The notes under the pieces: model-generated
Seen by the model: only the letters and a program-made list of their open reading frames with translations
The model's database searches: none
What the model was told of the DNA's origin: nothing
Position numbers and translations under genes: made by a program
In this document: piece after piece, positions 21,660 through 32,277 of the stretch
Layout: every line of letters begins with the position of its first letter
How positions within the stretch are numbered: position 1 is the stretch's first letter
Origin: Posidonia oceanica
Lineage: Eukaryota; Streptophyta; Magnoliopsida; Alismatales; Posidoniaceae
Length of the DNA stretch: 64,000 nt
Direction: 5' to 3'
Assembly (NCBI GenBank): GCA_037176725.1
Contig: JAZBRS010000013.1
Location: 5,025,001 to 5,089,000 of the forward strand

Positions 21660-23830
21660 TGAGTGTGTTGGACGCTGGAATAGGCAACGTCCAACGTTGG
21701 ACGCGCCTTGAGCTAGCGTCCAACATTGGACGCCTCCTGCTCCGGCGTCCAACGACTCGGCTGCAGCAGAGGCTGCTCTGCCCCCTTCGGCTCACCGCCC
21801 GTCCACTCCACCGCCTCCCTGCACTTACTACCCGTCCCCTCTTCCACTCCACGCCATCCACTACCATCCAAGCCCAAGTTACTACCCATCTTCTGCCCAT
21901 CAGCACCTAATCCGCTCTCTAACCCTTCACTGCCAGCAGCTGACTTCCGCCGCCCGCACTTGCCACCGCCTTGACATCGCCGGCCTTCTGACAGCACCCA
22001 TGCCCTCCCCTGACAATCCTCGTGGCTTCCTCACACTCACCCGCACCTGCCACCACCTGCAATTGCCAGAATTTGGCCTGCAACTTTGCCTGCCAGCACT
22101 TGAACCCATGCCCAGCTGAACAAATCCGCGACTTCATGCCATTGCAGCACTCACCACACCGAGCCAAGAAGAAATTCGCCACCTCCAGAGCGTAAAGTGC
22201 ACTCCCCTCTCCGTCCTTAACCCTTCGCCGACTCTTCTGGAGCTTCCAGCAGCTCGTGCAACCTCGCCGGAGTAGCTCCTGCCGTTACATCAGCAACACC
22301 GGCAAGCGAGGTGGAATCGCCATTCCAGGTCGTCAAACGGTAAGTCTTCCATCCCCGTAGCTCTTGCATGCCTATTAGCACATTCCCATGCATTTTTACT
22401 TCTTTTTTTAATCCTTTTGGCCACGATTTGGGGCCAAGAGGAAGTTCAGTGTGTTGGACGCACCAACTGGTGTGTCCAACATTGGACACGGCATAGGCCG
22501 GCGTCCAACACCCTGTCTGGCCTTGCTCTTGTTCTGTTGCTCTCCATGCTTTGTTATTGTTGGTTCATTTGTGAATCCATGCTACATGCTTCCTTAAATA
22601 TCCTCTGATACTATGCCATGCCTATTTGCTTGTTCCATGCTTGTTTGAATCATCTTTGCATGCTCTGATATCATTCTGTCATCTACCTGCGTTGGACGCT
22701 AGGGTGAGCCGCGTCCAACGTTGGACGCTGGTTCAACTAGCGTCCAACACCCTTGTTAGCTGTAGCTTGCTGCCATGCCTACACCTTGCTTATTTTTGAT
22801 ATTTGCTTATGATCCATGCTTGTTTAGAGATGCCTGGCCCGTATGGCAACCATGCTTAGGTTTGCTAGGTCTTTTCAAGTTGCATGCCTTCCTTTTGCAA
22901 GTTTAATCCTATATTCCTATGCATGTTCCCTTTTATTTTGTTCTCTTGGATTAAATGCTTGCTATGCATGTTCCTGTTTGCTCTTACATGTCTTTAATGT
23001 GTTTGCATGCATATAGGTGGGGTTAGAGCTGAGCTCCCCCTTTAGTACAGGTAGGTCTGCATGCTTTGGTTGTTGGACGCCAGAGCCTTCAGCGTCCAAC
23101 GTTGGACGCTGCTGGCTCCAGCGTCTAACATCCTGGCTCCTCATTTTGTTGTTTAAAGCTAGCATGATGTTCTGATCTGGTTCTTTGTGTGTCTCCTGTG
23201 TTTCCATGCATGTTTAGTTTCCTCTTCAACCGCTCTTCATCCTTCATTAGATTACTTGCTATTTTATGCATGTTTTTTGTGTGTTGTGCCTCCCAAGGCG
23301 TTGTACGTTGCTGGTGCAGGCGTCCAACATTGGATGTCGGCCTAGCTCGTGTCCAACGACCTGGTTGTGTCTCTGACCTGGCACAAGCTACAGGTAAGGT
23401 TTTTCTGGTTTCTTATGCTTCCCTTGCTTGCATGTCTGCCCCATGCTCATCTCCAGTAGCCCAAATGCATGATCCCTATTTTTTATTTGCCTTTTGTATG
23501 CTTCCTCATCTCTCTGTCTTCTGGCCTGTGTTAGACGTCTCGTCCCTCTGGCGTCTAACGTTGGACGCTATGCTTAGGAGCGTCCAACAACCTGCCTACT
23601 TTGATCTTTGATCCTAGCTTGCTCCCTGCTCTGATTCCACTTCTAATCCTCTGTTAGGATAGTCCTACATGTCATGCACCCATTTAGTTGCATTTTTGCA
23701 TTGTACTACATCCATATAGCTAGATTGCATGGTTTTCTAAAAATTGCATGCTGTCTGCCTCCAGCAGGTGTTGGATGCCAGCAATGCTAGCGTCCAACGT
23801 TGGATGCTGGGGCTGCCAGCGTCCAATGCT
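21660..23830 (+). repeat. Paired palindromes (GTTGGACGC...GCGTCCAAC) in the element I LTR
   Basis: Clusters lie at about 21667-21757, 22449-22508, 22690-22747, 23072-23130, 23305-23360, 23533-23590 and 23769-23829. Each is usually two back-to-back hairpins sharing a central CGTCCAACGTTGGACG. The outer arms are nearly constant while the inner bases vary from cluster to cluster. The clearest copy, in the 5' LTR, pairs 355-367 with 371-383 over 13 bases with a 3-base loop. Confidence 0.9.
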
Positions 23831-24220
23831 TGTAGATGGCTGATAGTCATTTTAAAACGCCAATTTTGCTTCGCTCGTCGTTTTCTACGTTTTATGGCTT
23901 CTAGTGCTTACTGCAACCCCTATGTATGCTGCCTAACCCTTGTTTTGGTTTTGCACCCTGCCTTGCATCGTTTTCCGCCCCTTTGCCTTGTTTTCCGTGC
24001 CTTGCCTCGTTTTCCGTGTCTTGCATTGTTTTCCGCAATCCGCACCATTTTCTGCACCTGCTTTGCTTTATCGCTTGCATGTCGCTTGCATTGCTTGGTT
24101 TTCCCGCAGTTTTGCTTTATCGCCTGCATCTGCATTATGGCTATGATGCTTACTGCCTAGGAGTTCTCACGAACCAGGGTCCGCCCAGTTCGGAACACTA
24201 GCAGCGTGGCTGAGCACATA

Positions 24221-24225
24221 GATAG
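24221..24225. repeat. Target site duplication GATAG, left copy (solo LTR B)
   Basis: GATAG precedes TGTTGACACC at 24226 and is repeated at 29842-29846. Removing the insert gives the same order as the uninterrupted 5' LTR at about 800-830. Confidence 0.98.
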
Positions 24226-27200
24226 TGTTGACACCCCATTTTGACAGACTGGATCGTTTGGAACCTTCCGGTGGCTGCTGGACCCGAATCTGGACCCAAA
24301 TCCACACCTCCCTCTCCTTCTTTCCCCTCAAAACAAGCCCAAACTCAACCTAAGATTACCCCCCTTTCCCGAACCTGAAAACCCACCAAAATCCATAGGA
24401 AAACTCACCCCTGATGACTTAGCAAACCCACCAAAAAACCTGCAAAAATTCAAACCAGACCCCTCCCAAAAACCCTAGGAAACTTAGGCAAAAATACCCT
24501 TTTTCTACACCTCAAAACCCCTCCAAAACTTCCTCAAAACCAAACCAAAACTCCGGGAGCAGAACTAGAAACCCTAGACCCCACACCCGCCAAATTTCAC
24601 CCCTTTCCGAGACCTCTAAGACCCCCTTTTGCCTGGATTATCGTTTTCTCTCTCCGGGATTATCGTTTTCTCTCTCCTCTCTCTCTCTCCTGATTATCGT
24701 CTCTCTTTTCATCCCTTTCTTGCCCCTTTTCTGGCTTGGCTGTGGGCCCTCTTTGTACTCCTATCCTTTCTCTATCTTTTTCCTATTTTTATTTTATTTT
24801 TAGCATTTTCCCTGAATTTTAAAAATCTTTTCCCTCAAACCTATCTCTTTCCCCTTTTATTCTCCTTTTTTCCCCTTTTCTTCTTCTTTTCCTTTTCCTT
24901 CTTCTCTCTTTTGCAAAAAACCATAAAAATCCTTAAAAATCTGTAAAACCCCAAAACATAAAAGAAACAAATCAGAATTCCAAGAAAAGCAACTAAAAAA
25001 CATTAAACAAATGATTAAAAACTCAAACTTAACTAAATCAAGCTAAAAAGAAAACCAAGCATGCAAACTAAAAAATGCAAAACAAACTAAAAGAAAATAC
25101 TGTAAAATCAAGTAAAAAGCTAAAATAAAGTCAGAACCTACCCAAGATAAAAACCCCACTAAAAGAATTAAAAAACAAACCCTAAAGAGAAGAATTAAAA
25201 ATCAAACACCAAAACAAGTAATTAAAGGAGATAAAAGACTTAACCTAATAAACACAAGAAAAAACAACATAAAACCTAATTAAAAAAGAAGAAGAAAATA
25301 CAGTTGAAAGACTTAAGAACACTTAATCAAACCAAAAAAAACCAACTAAAAAACATCAAGAAGAATTAACAAATAAAAATCAAAGAACATAGTTCAAAAG
25401 ACTAAGGAAGAAAAACATAAAAGACTAGAACTAAAAAGCCCAAAACCTTTTCTAATTAATATGAAAATAAACCCTAAAAATCCTAATTAATATCCTAAAA
25501 TACTTAACAAGAAAATACAATTTTAAAAACAATTTAAAAGGATTTAACCAACACTTAATCAAGTGGAAAACAAATTAAAAACAAAAGAAAGTCCTAAAAC
25601 CCTAATCAAGCCTAAAACACACTAATTAACCTAAAAACAGTCATTAAAAAATCCAATTAAACACCTAACCTACAACCCAATTCATCTAATATTTTTGTTT
25701 ATTTTTATCTTATTTTTTCCTATTTTATTTCCCTCCTTCTTTCCATCTTTCTTTCTTTCTTCCTTTTATCCTTTCTTTTCTTCCTTACTGGGCTCATTAG
25801 CCCGTTACCCTTTTTTTCTTTTTTTAAAACCGCAGCCCACAGCTACAGTTCACCATCTTCCTCCTTCCCTCCTCCTGCCAGCAGCTACAGTGATCGCTGG
25901 CCTGCCATTCTGCCCGACCTGCCACCTTCTGCTCGAGCCGGACTCGCGTGCGCCGAAGCATCGTCCGTGCTCCTGCCATCACCTCTCCGCGGCATTCAAT
26001 GGCCTCAGACCTGCAAAGCTAGGAGAGGAGTGGTCAGTTTTCATAGCAGAAAGGAGGGGAATTCAGGCCTAAAAACAGGAGGAGAAGAGAGGAGAAAACC
26101 AGAGAGAGTTGATCCCGGAAGAGAGGAAGAGCATTCCAGAGCGATCCTGAGCGAGTGAGAGACCCCTTCTTCCTTAGAAATCCACCGAAAAACCCAGACC
26201 CTCGGCCTCTTTGATTGACAGCAAACCAAAGCCCGAATCTCCTCCAGAACAACCCAGAATTCACTCTCCAATCTCACCCAAGCCACTTGCAACTCCTCCC
26301 TTCCTTCCTACAGAGAACCGAACCCACATTTCACCCTCAAACACCTGAAATCCAACCGGAACCCAACTCTCATCCCTTCTGGAATTCCCCACACCACAGT
26401 CCACCACATCCTCCCAAACTCCGCCCCAACATTCACCTGAACTCCACCTTCCTGAAACACCTAACCTCCAGCTCAGTAACCCACCACAGACCGGAAGCTT
26501 CACCACAAACACCTATCCTCCCCACTGACCCGAAATCCGACCAACTGCCAAACTCTTCCCACGGCCTCCAGAAAATCAACTTGACCATCCGGAATCATCC
26601 ACCGAACCTCCAGGAATCCTCCGGAAGGCCCCATCCAATCCAAAGAGTGACAGACGGCCCTCCCCACCTCAGGCGACGCCATCTGCACCCATTTCAGCCG
26701 CTTGCTCTTCCGATCGCCGAACCTCCGCTCCGGGCACTCAGAAAGCTCCGGAGGATCGCGTGGAGCCGATCCCAACCCTCGCGAGCAGCCAGCGACGTCC
26801 GCAGCAACCGGACAACCACCTCCGGCAACTGCAGAATCCTCCTGGGTCGGGAGGACACCTCAGCCGCCCGAACAGGTAACCGCTAACCTCCTTGGCTCCC
26901 TCTCCCTCCCCTGATGCTTCTCCGCCGATCAGAGCCAGCTCTCTAGCCCTCCTGCTCCAACTGCGTCTCGCCGGTCCGACCTTCGTCTCCGGCGCCGGTC
27001 ACCTGTCTCCCGGGCGCTCCAGCCACTAGAACGCTGCTCCGACACCCTCCAGGGCTCCGCACGGTCGCCGACAGTCCCCTCCGCCCTCCTGCGCGTCTGC
27101 GAGCGCCCTGGGCCGGCGGTGTTGAGCTCCGGCGATCTCTGCTACAGTACCTCCCCACCGCCGGCAAAGCACTGTTCATTTATTTCTCTGTTAATATAGT

Positions 27201-29841
27201 TTTAGGTGTGAATATTGCAGATCTGGTTTAAGTTATTTCATTTTTACGTTTTAGTCCTCTGTTCATTTAATGTGTTTAGTTTTTAATTAAAAATCATGCT
27301 AAATTGCAGCTGTTATTCATGCTTTTCTGTATTTGCAATCTAGTCCATTTACTGTGCTGCTTAGTTATAAAATTTTATGCTTTGGTCCCTCTGCTTTCCA
27401 CTATTGCACTTAGGTCCTGTTTTAAATCAATCTATTTAATTGCATGTATTTTACCATATCAAATTGCATTCTGGCCCCCTGCATGTTTCTGATTTTGCAT
27501 GTAGGTCCATGCACTGTAGGAACTTAGCTTTTATTTTCTTATTTTGCATACTGCATTGCATTTTTTACCTTCTGCCTTTGCATATTTGCATTTAGGTCCA
27601 TTTTAAATGGACAGTAACTCTTGCATGCATTTTTAGCTTATTGCATTGCATTTTTTGACCCTGTTCTTTTTAAAAATTGCACTGTGGTCCTCTCCCTTAT
27701 TTTTCAGAGCATGTTTTCCATATAAAATTGCATTTTTGACCCTTGCATGATTTGAAAATCACACATAGAGCCTTGCATCTTTCAAAAAACCATGTAAAAA
27801 GACTGTTTTGCCCCTAAGTTGCATTTTAACTCCTATGCTTGCAAAAGTTGCATGTAGGCCCTCCACTTGCATTCTCGGACTCCCCAGAACCTCCGTTTTC
27901 TGGAAAATTTGCATTTTAGCCCCTTTTTCTCTTCAAAAATGCTTTTGAACTCCTGTTCTTTCCAAATTACTTTTCCTTGTCTTTTCCTGCTTTGCATGCA
28001 TTCTGCATTCATCTAGTCTTGCATTTCAGCATCCCCTTTGCACACACTAGGCACTTTTAACTCCCCTTCACTTGGGAGGACCTTCAACACACCCCTAGGA
28101 CCTATTGAACACTTAGATCTGTTCTTCTCCCCTGTTCTGGCCCTTCTACCTTGAAGCTGCAATATCTTCCGATCCGACCGTTGGATCCCCCCGAGTAAGC
28201 TGCCCAGGCGACCGCAGCGAAGCGCTCTTCAGCATGGATCAAGCAGATCTCCGATCAGACTCCCGGATCTCCAGGTATGTCCTCCTGAACCCCTGCACTG
28301 CATTCATTTGCATGCCATTTGCATCGTTTTGCATGCCTTTAGTTTTCTCGCCCCGTTTTGCGTGCCCTTTAGTTTTCTCGCCTCGTTTTGCGTGTAGTCT
28401 TGTTTTCTTGCACCGTTTCGCGTGCCACTTCTTTGTCTTGCACCGTTTTGCGTGCCCTTTAGTTTTCTTGTACCGTTTTGCGTACTTTCAAGTTTTCCTG
28501 CTCCGTTTTGCGTGCCGCTTCTTTGTCTTGCACCGTTTTGCATGCCCTTTAGTTTTCTCGCCCCGTTTTGCGTGTTTTCAAGTTTTCCTGCTCCGTTTTG
28601 CGCGCCGCTTCTTTGTCTTGCACCGTTTTGCATGCCCTTTAGTTTTCTCGCCCCGTTTTGTGTGTTTTCAAGTTTTCTCGCTCCGTTTTGCGCGCCGCTT
28701 CTTTGCCTTGCACCGTTTTGCGTGCCCTTTAGTTTTCTTGCACCGTTTTGCGTACCGCTTCTTTGTCTTGCTCCGTTTTGCGTGAAGTCTTGTTTTCTCG
28801 CTCCGTTTTGCGTGCCGCTTCTTTGTCTTGCATCGTTTTGCGTGCCCTTTAGTTTCCTCGCCTCGTTTTGCATGCAGTCTTGTTTTCTTGCGCCGTTTTA
28901 CGTGCCGTTTCTTTGTCTTGCCTCGTTTTGCGTGCTTTCAAGTTTCCTCGCTCCGTTTTGCGTGCCCTCTCGTTTTCTCGTCTCGTCTTGCGTGCCCTTG
29001 TTTTCCTTGCCCGGTTTTGCGCCCTTCTTTCGTTTTCCTGCACGGTTTTGCGTTCTTGTTCCGTTCCTTGCATCATTTGCATGTCAACCTTGTTTTCGCA
29101 TCTTTTGGCATTCTTGTTTCGTTCCTCGCACTGTTTTACGCTGTTTCCTCTTGCATGTCGCTTGCATTGCCTGTTTTCCCCGCTGTTTTGTTTTATCGCC
29201 CGCATTTGCATATAGGGCGGTGATGCTTACTGTCCGGAGTTCTCACGAGCCAGGTCTCCCCCGGTTCGGAACACAGACAGCGTTGCTGAGCGCTTAGATT
29301 GCACGTTTACTTTCTTGCATTGTCTTTCATCACTTAGAGCACACCTTTGAGCATTTAGACAGGCATTCATTGGCACTTAGGCATTCAAAGTTTGCATTTC
29401 CCTGCATATGCGAGCGTAAGCCTAGAAAGACCGATTCTCGGGCGTGTCAGGGGTGCCTAACACCTTCCCCGCGCGTAACAGGAGTCCTTACCCTCTCTTG
29501 GCCCGCAATGACCATATCGCCCTTGTCCTAGGCACGAGTCACATCATTTGCATTCATTTGCATCTCATTTCTTTTGCATTGCCCTGCATTGCGTCTTTTG
29601 CTTGGTTTTGCGCGATTATTCACGCATTTCCCTGGTTTTCCTCGTCTTCCGATTTAATAGACTTGGTGGCGACTCCGATTTTGTCTTACCTTCTTCTTTT
29701 CTTTCCCTTTTTTCCTCTTTTAAATGTTTTCGAGTTAGGTCTTCCTTCTCGGATATAGCCGCTAATAGTGAGCCTGATTCCGATCGGTGCACGCGAGCTT
29801 TGGCATCGTGCATGGACGATCCGAACACTGGGATCGCTACA
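24226..29841 (+). mobile_element. Solo LTR B, 5616 bp, nested in the 3' LTR of element I
   Basis: It begins TGTTGACACCCCATTTTGAC and ends GGGATCGCTACA, with GATAG on both sides. It is collinear with solo LTR A: C/A-rich start, C/T-rich, A-rich (24910-25690), T/C-rich, GC-rich leader-like (25830-27180), T-rich GCATTT-word stretch (27180-28000), minisatellite (28320-29080) and conserved blocks. A PBS-like GGTGGCGACTCCGATTTTG lies 175 bases before its end. A 223-codon open frame at 26215-26886 is Pro/His/Ser-rich without recognisable domains and is probably leader sequence. Confidence 0.96.
28320..29080 (+). repeat. Minisatellite of CGTTTTGCGTGCC-type units in solo LTR B
   Basis: About 25 units of roughly 27-33 bases combine CGTTTTGCGTGCC with spacers such as CTTTAGTTTTCTCGCCC or GCTTCTTTGTCTTGCAC. 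Different spacer types alternate in blocks, which suggests higher-order duplication. Large ORFs in several frames (up to 291 codons) read through it with Cys/Phe/Pro-rich or, antisense, Gly/Gln/Asn/Arg-rich products. I treat these as artefacts. Confidence 0.9.
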
Positions 29842-29846
29842 GATAG
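29842..29846. repeat. Target site duplication GATAG, right copy (solo LTR B)
   Basis: Direct copy of 24221-24225, directly after the terminal GCTACA. Confidence 0.98.
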
Positions 29847-30332
29847 CACGTTTATTTCCCATGCATAGCAGGTAGGCATCCATGGCATTTAGGCATTAGG
29901 CTAGCATTTCCTTGCATTAGCACGAGATAGCCTAAGAAAGACCGGCTCTCGGGCGTATCGGGGGTGCCTAACACCTTCCTCGTGCGTAACAGGAGTCCTT
30001 GCCCTTTCTCTTGGCTCGCATCGACCTTTTCCTTTATCCTAGGCATGAGTCGTAGCATAGCATAGCTTAGCTTAGCACTGCATCCCTTTGCCCCTCCTTG
30101 CATCTGGTTTTGCATGTCTTTTCGTGCTTTACCCCCGATTTTCCCTGTCTTCCAATTCAATAGACCTGGTGGCGACTCCGATTTTGTCTTATCATTTCTT
30201 TTCTTTTCTTTTGCCAGCGTTTCTGAGTCGAGTTTCTTCCCTCGGATCCCGTCGCATATAGTGAGCCTATTTTGATCGGTGCACGCAAGCTTTGGTAACG
30301 TGCATGGACGATCAGAATTCAGGATTACTACA

Positions 30333-31146
30333 ATGAGAAGAAGCTTTGGTTCTTTTGCTCTCGTTACCTTGCTTTTCCCAGCGCCTTTCCTTGTATCCAA
30401 CTCCGTCGCTCCACAGGAGACGGAATCGGTGTGATCACCACTCTAGGTTCGCTTTCGCCGACCATCGAGACGCCTTGGGAATGGTGGGGTGTGGGTTCTG
30501 CTACCTTGGGACAATGCCTGCCTTGCCCAAGGGTGCCCATGCTTGGTGAATCTCTTCTTCTTTCTTCTTCCTCGTATGACAGATGTTAACAAAACAAACA
30601 AAAATAACACATATATAGATTAATATGGCGTAGTATTCTATTCAAAATATGTAAAACAAATCTTGAATATATATGAAAAAAGAAACTCACCCGAGGGATT
30701 TGATCTCCCCAGTTGCAACTAATGTAAATGATTATATTATCCTATTCTATGTAATCGAAATATGATATGAAGAAAGGAAATGAAAGAAACTACAACAAAG
30801 GATCCCCATTTAACTCATGCACATAGTGCCATGTGGATCGACATGATGTTACCATCGATAAAGGGAGACTAAACTTTTGTTAGAACTTTCTCGAAAACTG
30901 GTTTCTCTCTCTAGGAATCTCTCCACTATTTTACATCTCAAGAAAATCTTCACTCCTCAAAAATCCGTTCCTTGACCTTATGGGGGTACCCCTACTTTTA
31001 TAGAAGCAGGGGAAGAACAAAAATGGAATTGAATGAATAGATAAGCAAACTTTCCAATTCAGGGATGTTATACGCTGGAAAACCAACGCATAACCTTATC
31101 CGTTGGAAAACCAACGTATAACGACCTCCGAAGCACAGCTGCCAGG
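30333..31146 (-). mobile_element. Element IV: reverse-strand LTR, downstream part
   Basis: The sequence between elements I and II is unlike either. Read on the minus strand it has a TATA box (30996-31002), hairpins just upstream of it (31073-31088 and 31101-31116, CGTTGG-AAAA-CCAACG) and A/T-rich transcribed sequence after it. The 43231-43689 segment, on the other side of element II, has similar hairpins and ends (minus-strand start) TGTAGATACCC. I therefore read both parts as one LTR split by element II. The true 3' end of this LTR is not identifiable, and 30333-30600 could be something else. Confidence 0.6.
30996..31002 (-). promoter_or_regulatory. TATA box of LTR IV
   Basis: On the minus strand CTTCTATAAAAGTAGGGG is a good plant TATA context, with a GC-rich flank on both sides. 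It lies about 65 bases downstream of the nearer of two perfect or near-perfect hairpins, as expected for a U3 promoter. Confidence 0.65.
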
Positions 31147-32277
31147 TGTAGTAATCCTGAATTCTGATCGTCCATGCACGTTACCAAAGCTTACGTGCAC
31201 CGATCAAAATAGGCTCACTATATGCGGCTGGATCCTAGGGAAGAAGCTCGACTCGGAAACGCTGGCAAAAGAAAAGAAAAGAAATGATAAGACAATTCGG
31301 AGTCGCCACCGGGTCTATTAAATTGGAAGACAAGGAAAACTAGGGGTTAAGCATGAAAAGACATGCAAAATCGGATGCAAGGAGAGGCAAAGGGATGCAA
31401 TGCTAAGCTAAACTATGCTATGCTATGCTAAGACTCATGCCTAGGATAAAGGAAAGGTCGATGCGAGCCAAGAGAAAGGGCAAGGACTCCTGTTATGCAC
31501 GGGGAAGGTGTTAGGCACCCCGATACGTTCGAGAGTCGGTCTTTCTTAGGCAATCTCGCGCTAATGCAGGGAATTGCTAGCCTAATGCTTAGATGCCATA
31601 AATGCTTACCTACTATGCATTGGAAATAAACATGCTATTTATGTGCTCAGCTATGCTGCTAGTGTTCCGAACTGGGCGGACCCTAGTTTGTGAGAACTCC
31701 TAAGCAGTAAGCATCATGGCCCTATATGCAGATGCAAGCGATAAAGCAAAACGGCAGGGAATCCAAGCAATGCAAGCGACATGCAAGCGATAAAGCAAAA
31801 CAGGTGCGGAAAATGGTGTGAAAATGCGAAAAACAATGCAAGGCACGGAAAACGATGCAAAGAGCGGAAAGTGATGCAAAAAGGCGTGGAAAACCATGCA
31901 GCGGAGCGAGAAACGATGCAAAATGCGGAAAACAGGGCAAAGCACAAAAAACAAGGCAAAGCAGGGTGCGAAATCAGAACAAAGGGGTGGGCAACATGCA
32001 TTGGCGTTGCAGCAAGCCAAAGAGGCGAAAAAATGCAGAAAACGGCAAACGAAACGAAAGCGACGCTTTAAAATGGCTGCAAAAGGGCTTGGGCTTGGGC
32101 CAAAGAGGTGAAAAAAGGTGTAAAAAGGCTTGAGGTTTTGGCTTGGGATTTAGGTGAGGTTTTGAGTTGGGTTTTGGGCTAGAAAAGAGGTTGGAAAAAG
32201 GAATGCCATTCCAGAGTTCGCACGAGCTTGCAAGAGAAAACAACCAACTTCCGGGCTGTCAGAATGGGGTGTCTACA
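31147..32277 (-). repeat. 3' LTR of element II, 1131 bp, internally deleted
   Basis: It starts (plus strand) TGTAGTAATCCTGAATTCTG and ends GGTGTCTACA. It equals the 3364-bp 5' LTR minus exactly 2233 bases: 40800-43032 is missing, and the junction is at GGCTG (32075-32079). The lost part contains all paired palindromes of the LTR. The conserved block lies at 31480-31551. Confidence 0.95.

Larger units (their letters stand above)
1..30332 (+). mobile_element. Element I: Tat/Ogre-like Ty3/Gypsy LTR retrotransposon, left end outside the window
   Basis: This element runs from a partial 5' LTR to a 3' LTR ending at 30332. Its order is LTR, PBS (1308), gag, linker, RT, RNase H, second RNase H, integrase, mobile-domain-like ORF, 3' UTR hairpin array, PPT, LTR. 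The LTR assignment rests on bases 1-820 matching 23418-24225 and the following part matching 29842-30332, both ending in ATTACTACA. Two solo LTRs (A and B) are nested inside. The dual RNase H and the tRNA-Arg-type primer site point to the Tat/Ogre group. Every coding part is broken, so this copy cannot be autonomous now. The 5' target duplication lies outside the window. Confidence 0.93.
21446..30332 (+). repeat. 3' LTR of element I, split by solo LTR B
   Basis: It starts TGTAGACACCCCATTCTGAC, ends AGGATTACTACA, and is 3266 bp long without the insert and its duplicated 5 bases. Parts 21446-24225 and 29847-30332 belong to it. The LTR carries seven clusters of GTTGGACGC...GCGTCCAAC palindromes (21667-23829), two donor-like sites (GT at 22340 and 23394), the degenerate CGTTTTCCGTGCC repeats (23940-24120) and the conserved blocks. 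It corresponds along its length to the 5' LTR of element II. Confidence 0.93.

Noticed and set aside
26215..26886. 223-codon ORF in solo LTR B as a possible gene
   Set aside because: Pro/His/Ser-rich, without domain or conserved counterpart at the same place in solo LTR A; better explained as GC-rich leader.
28234..29297. Frames of 183-291 codons encoding Cys/Phe/Pro-rich peptides in solo LTR B
   Set aside because: Translation of the CGTTTTGCGTGCC minisatellite; three sense frames and one antisense frame are open at once and all are periodic.
30333..30560. Possible host gene fragment between elements I and II
   Set aside because: GC content is higher than in the neighbouring A/T-rich part, but no frame gives a recognisable protein. 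The flanking structure fits part of LTR IV or its surroundings.
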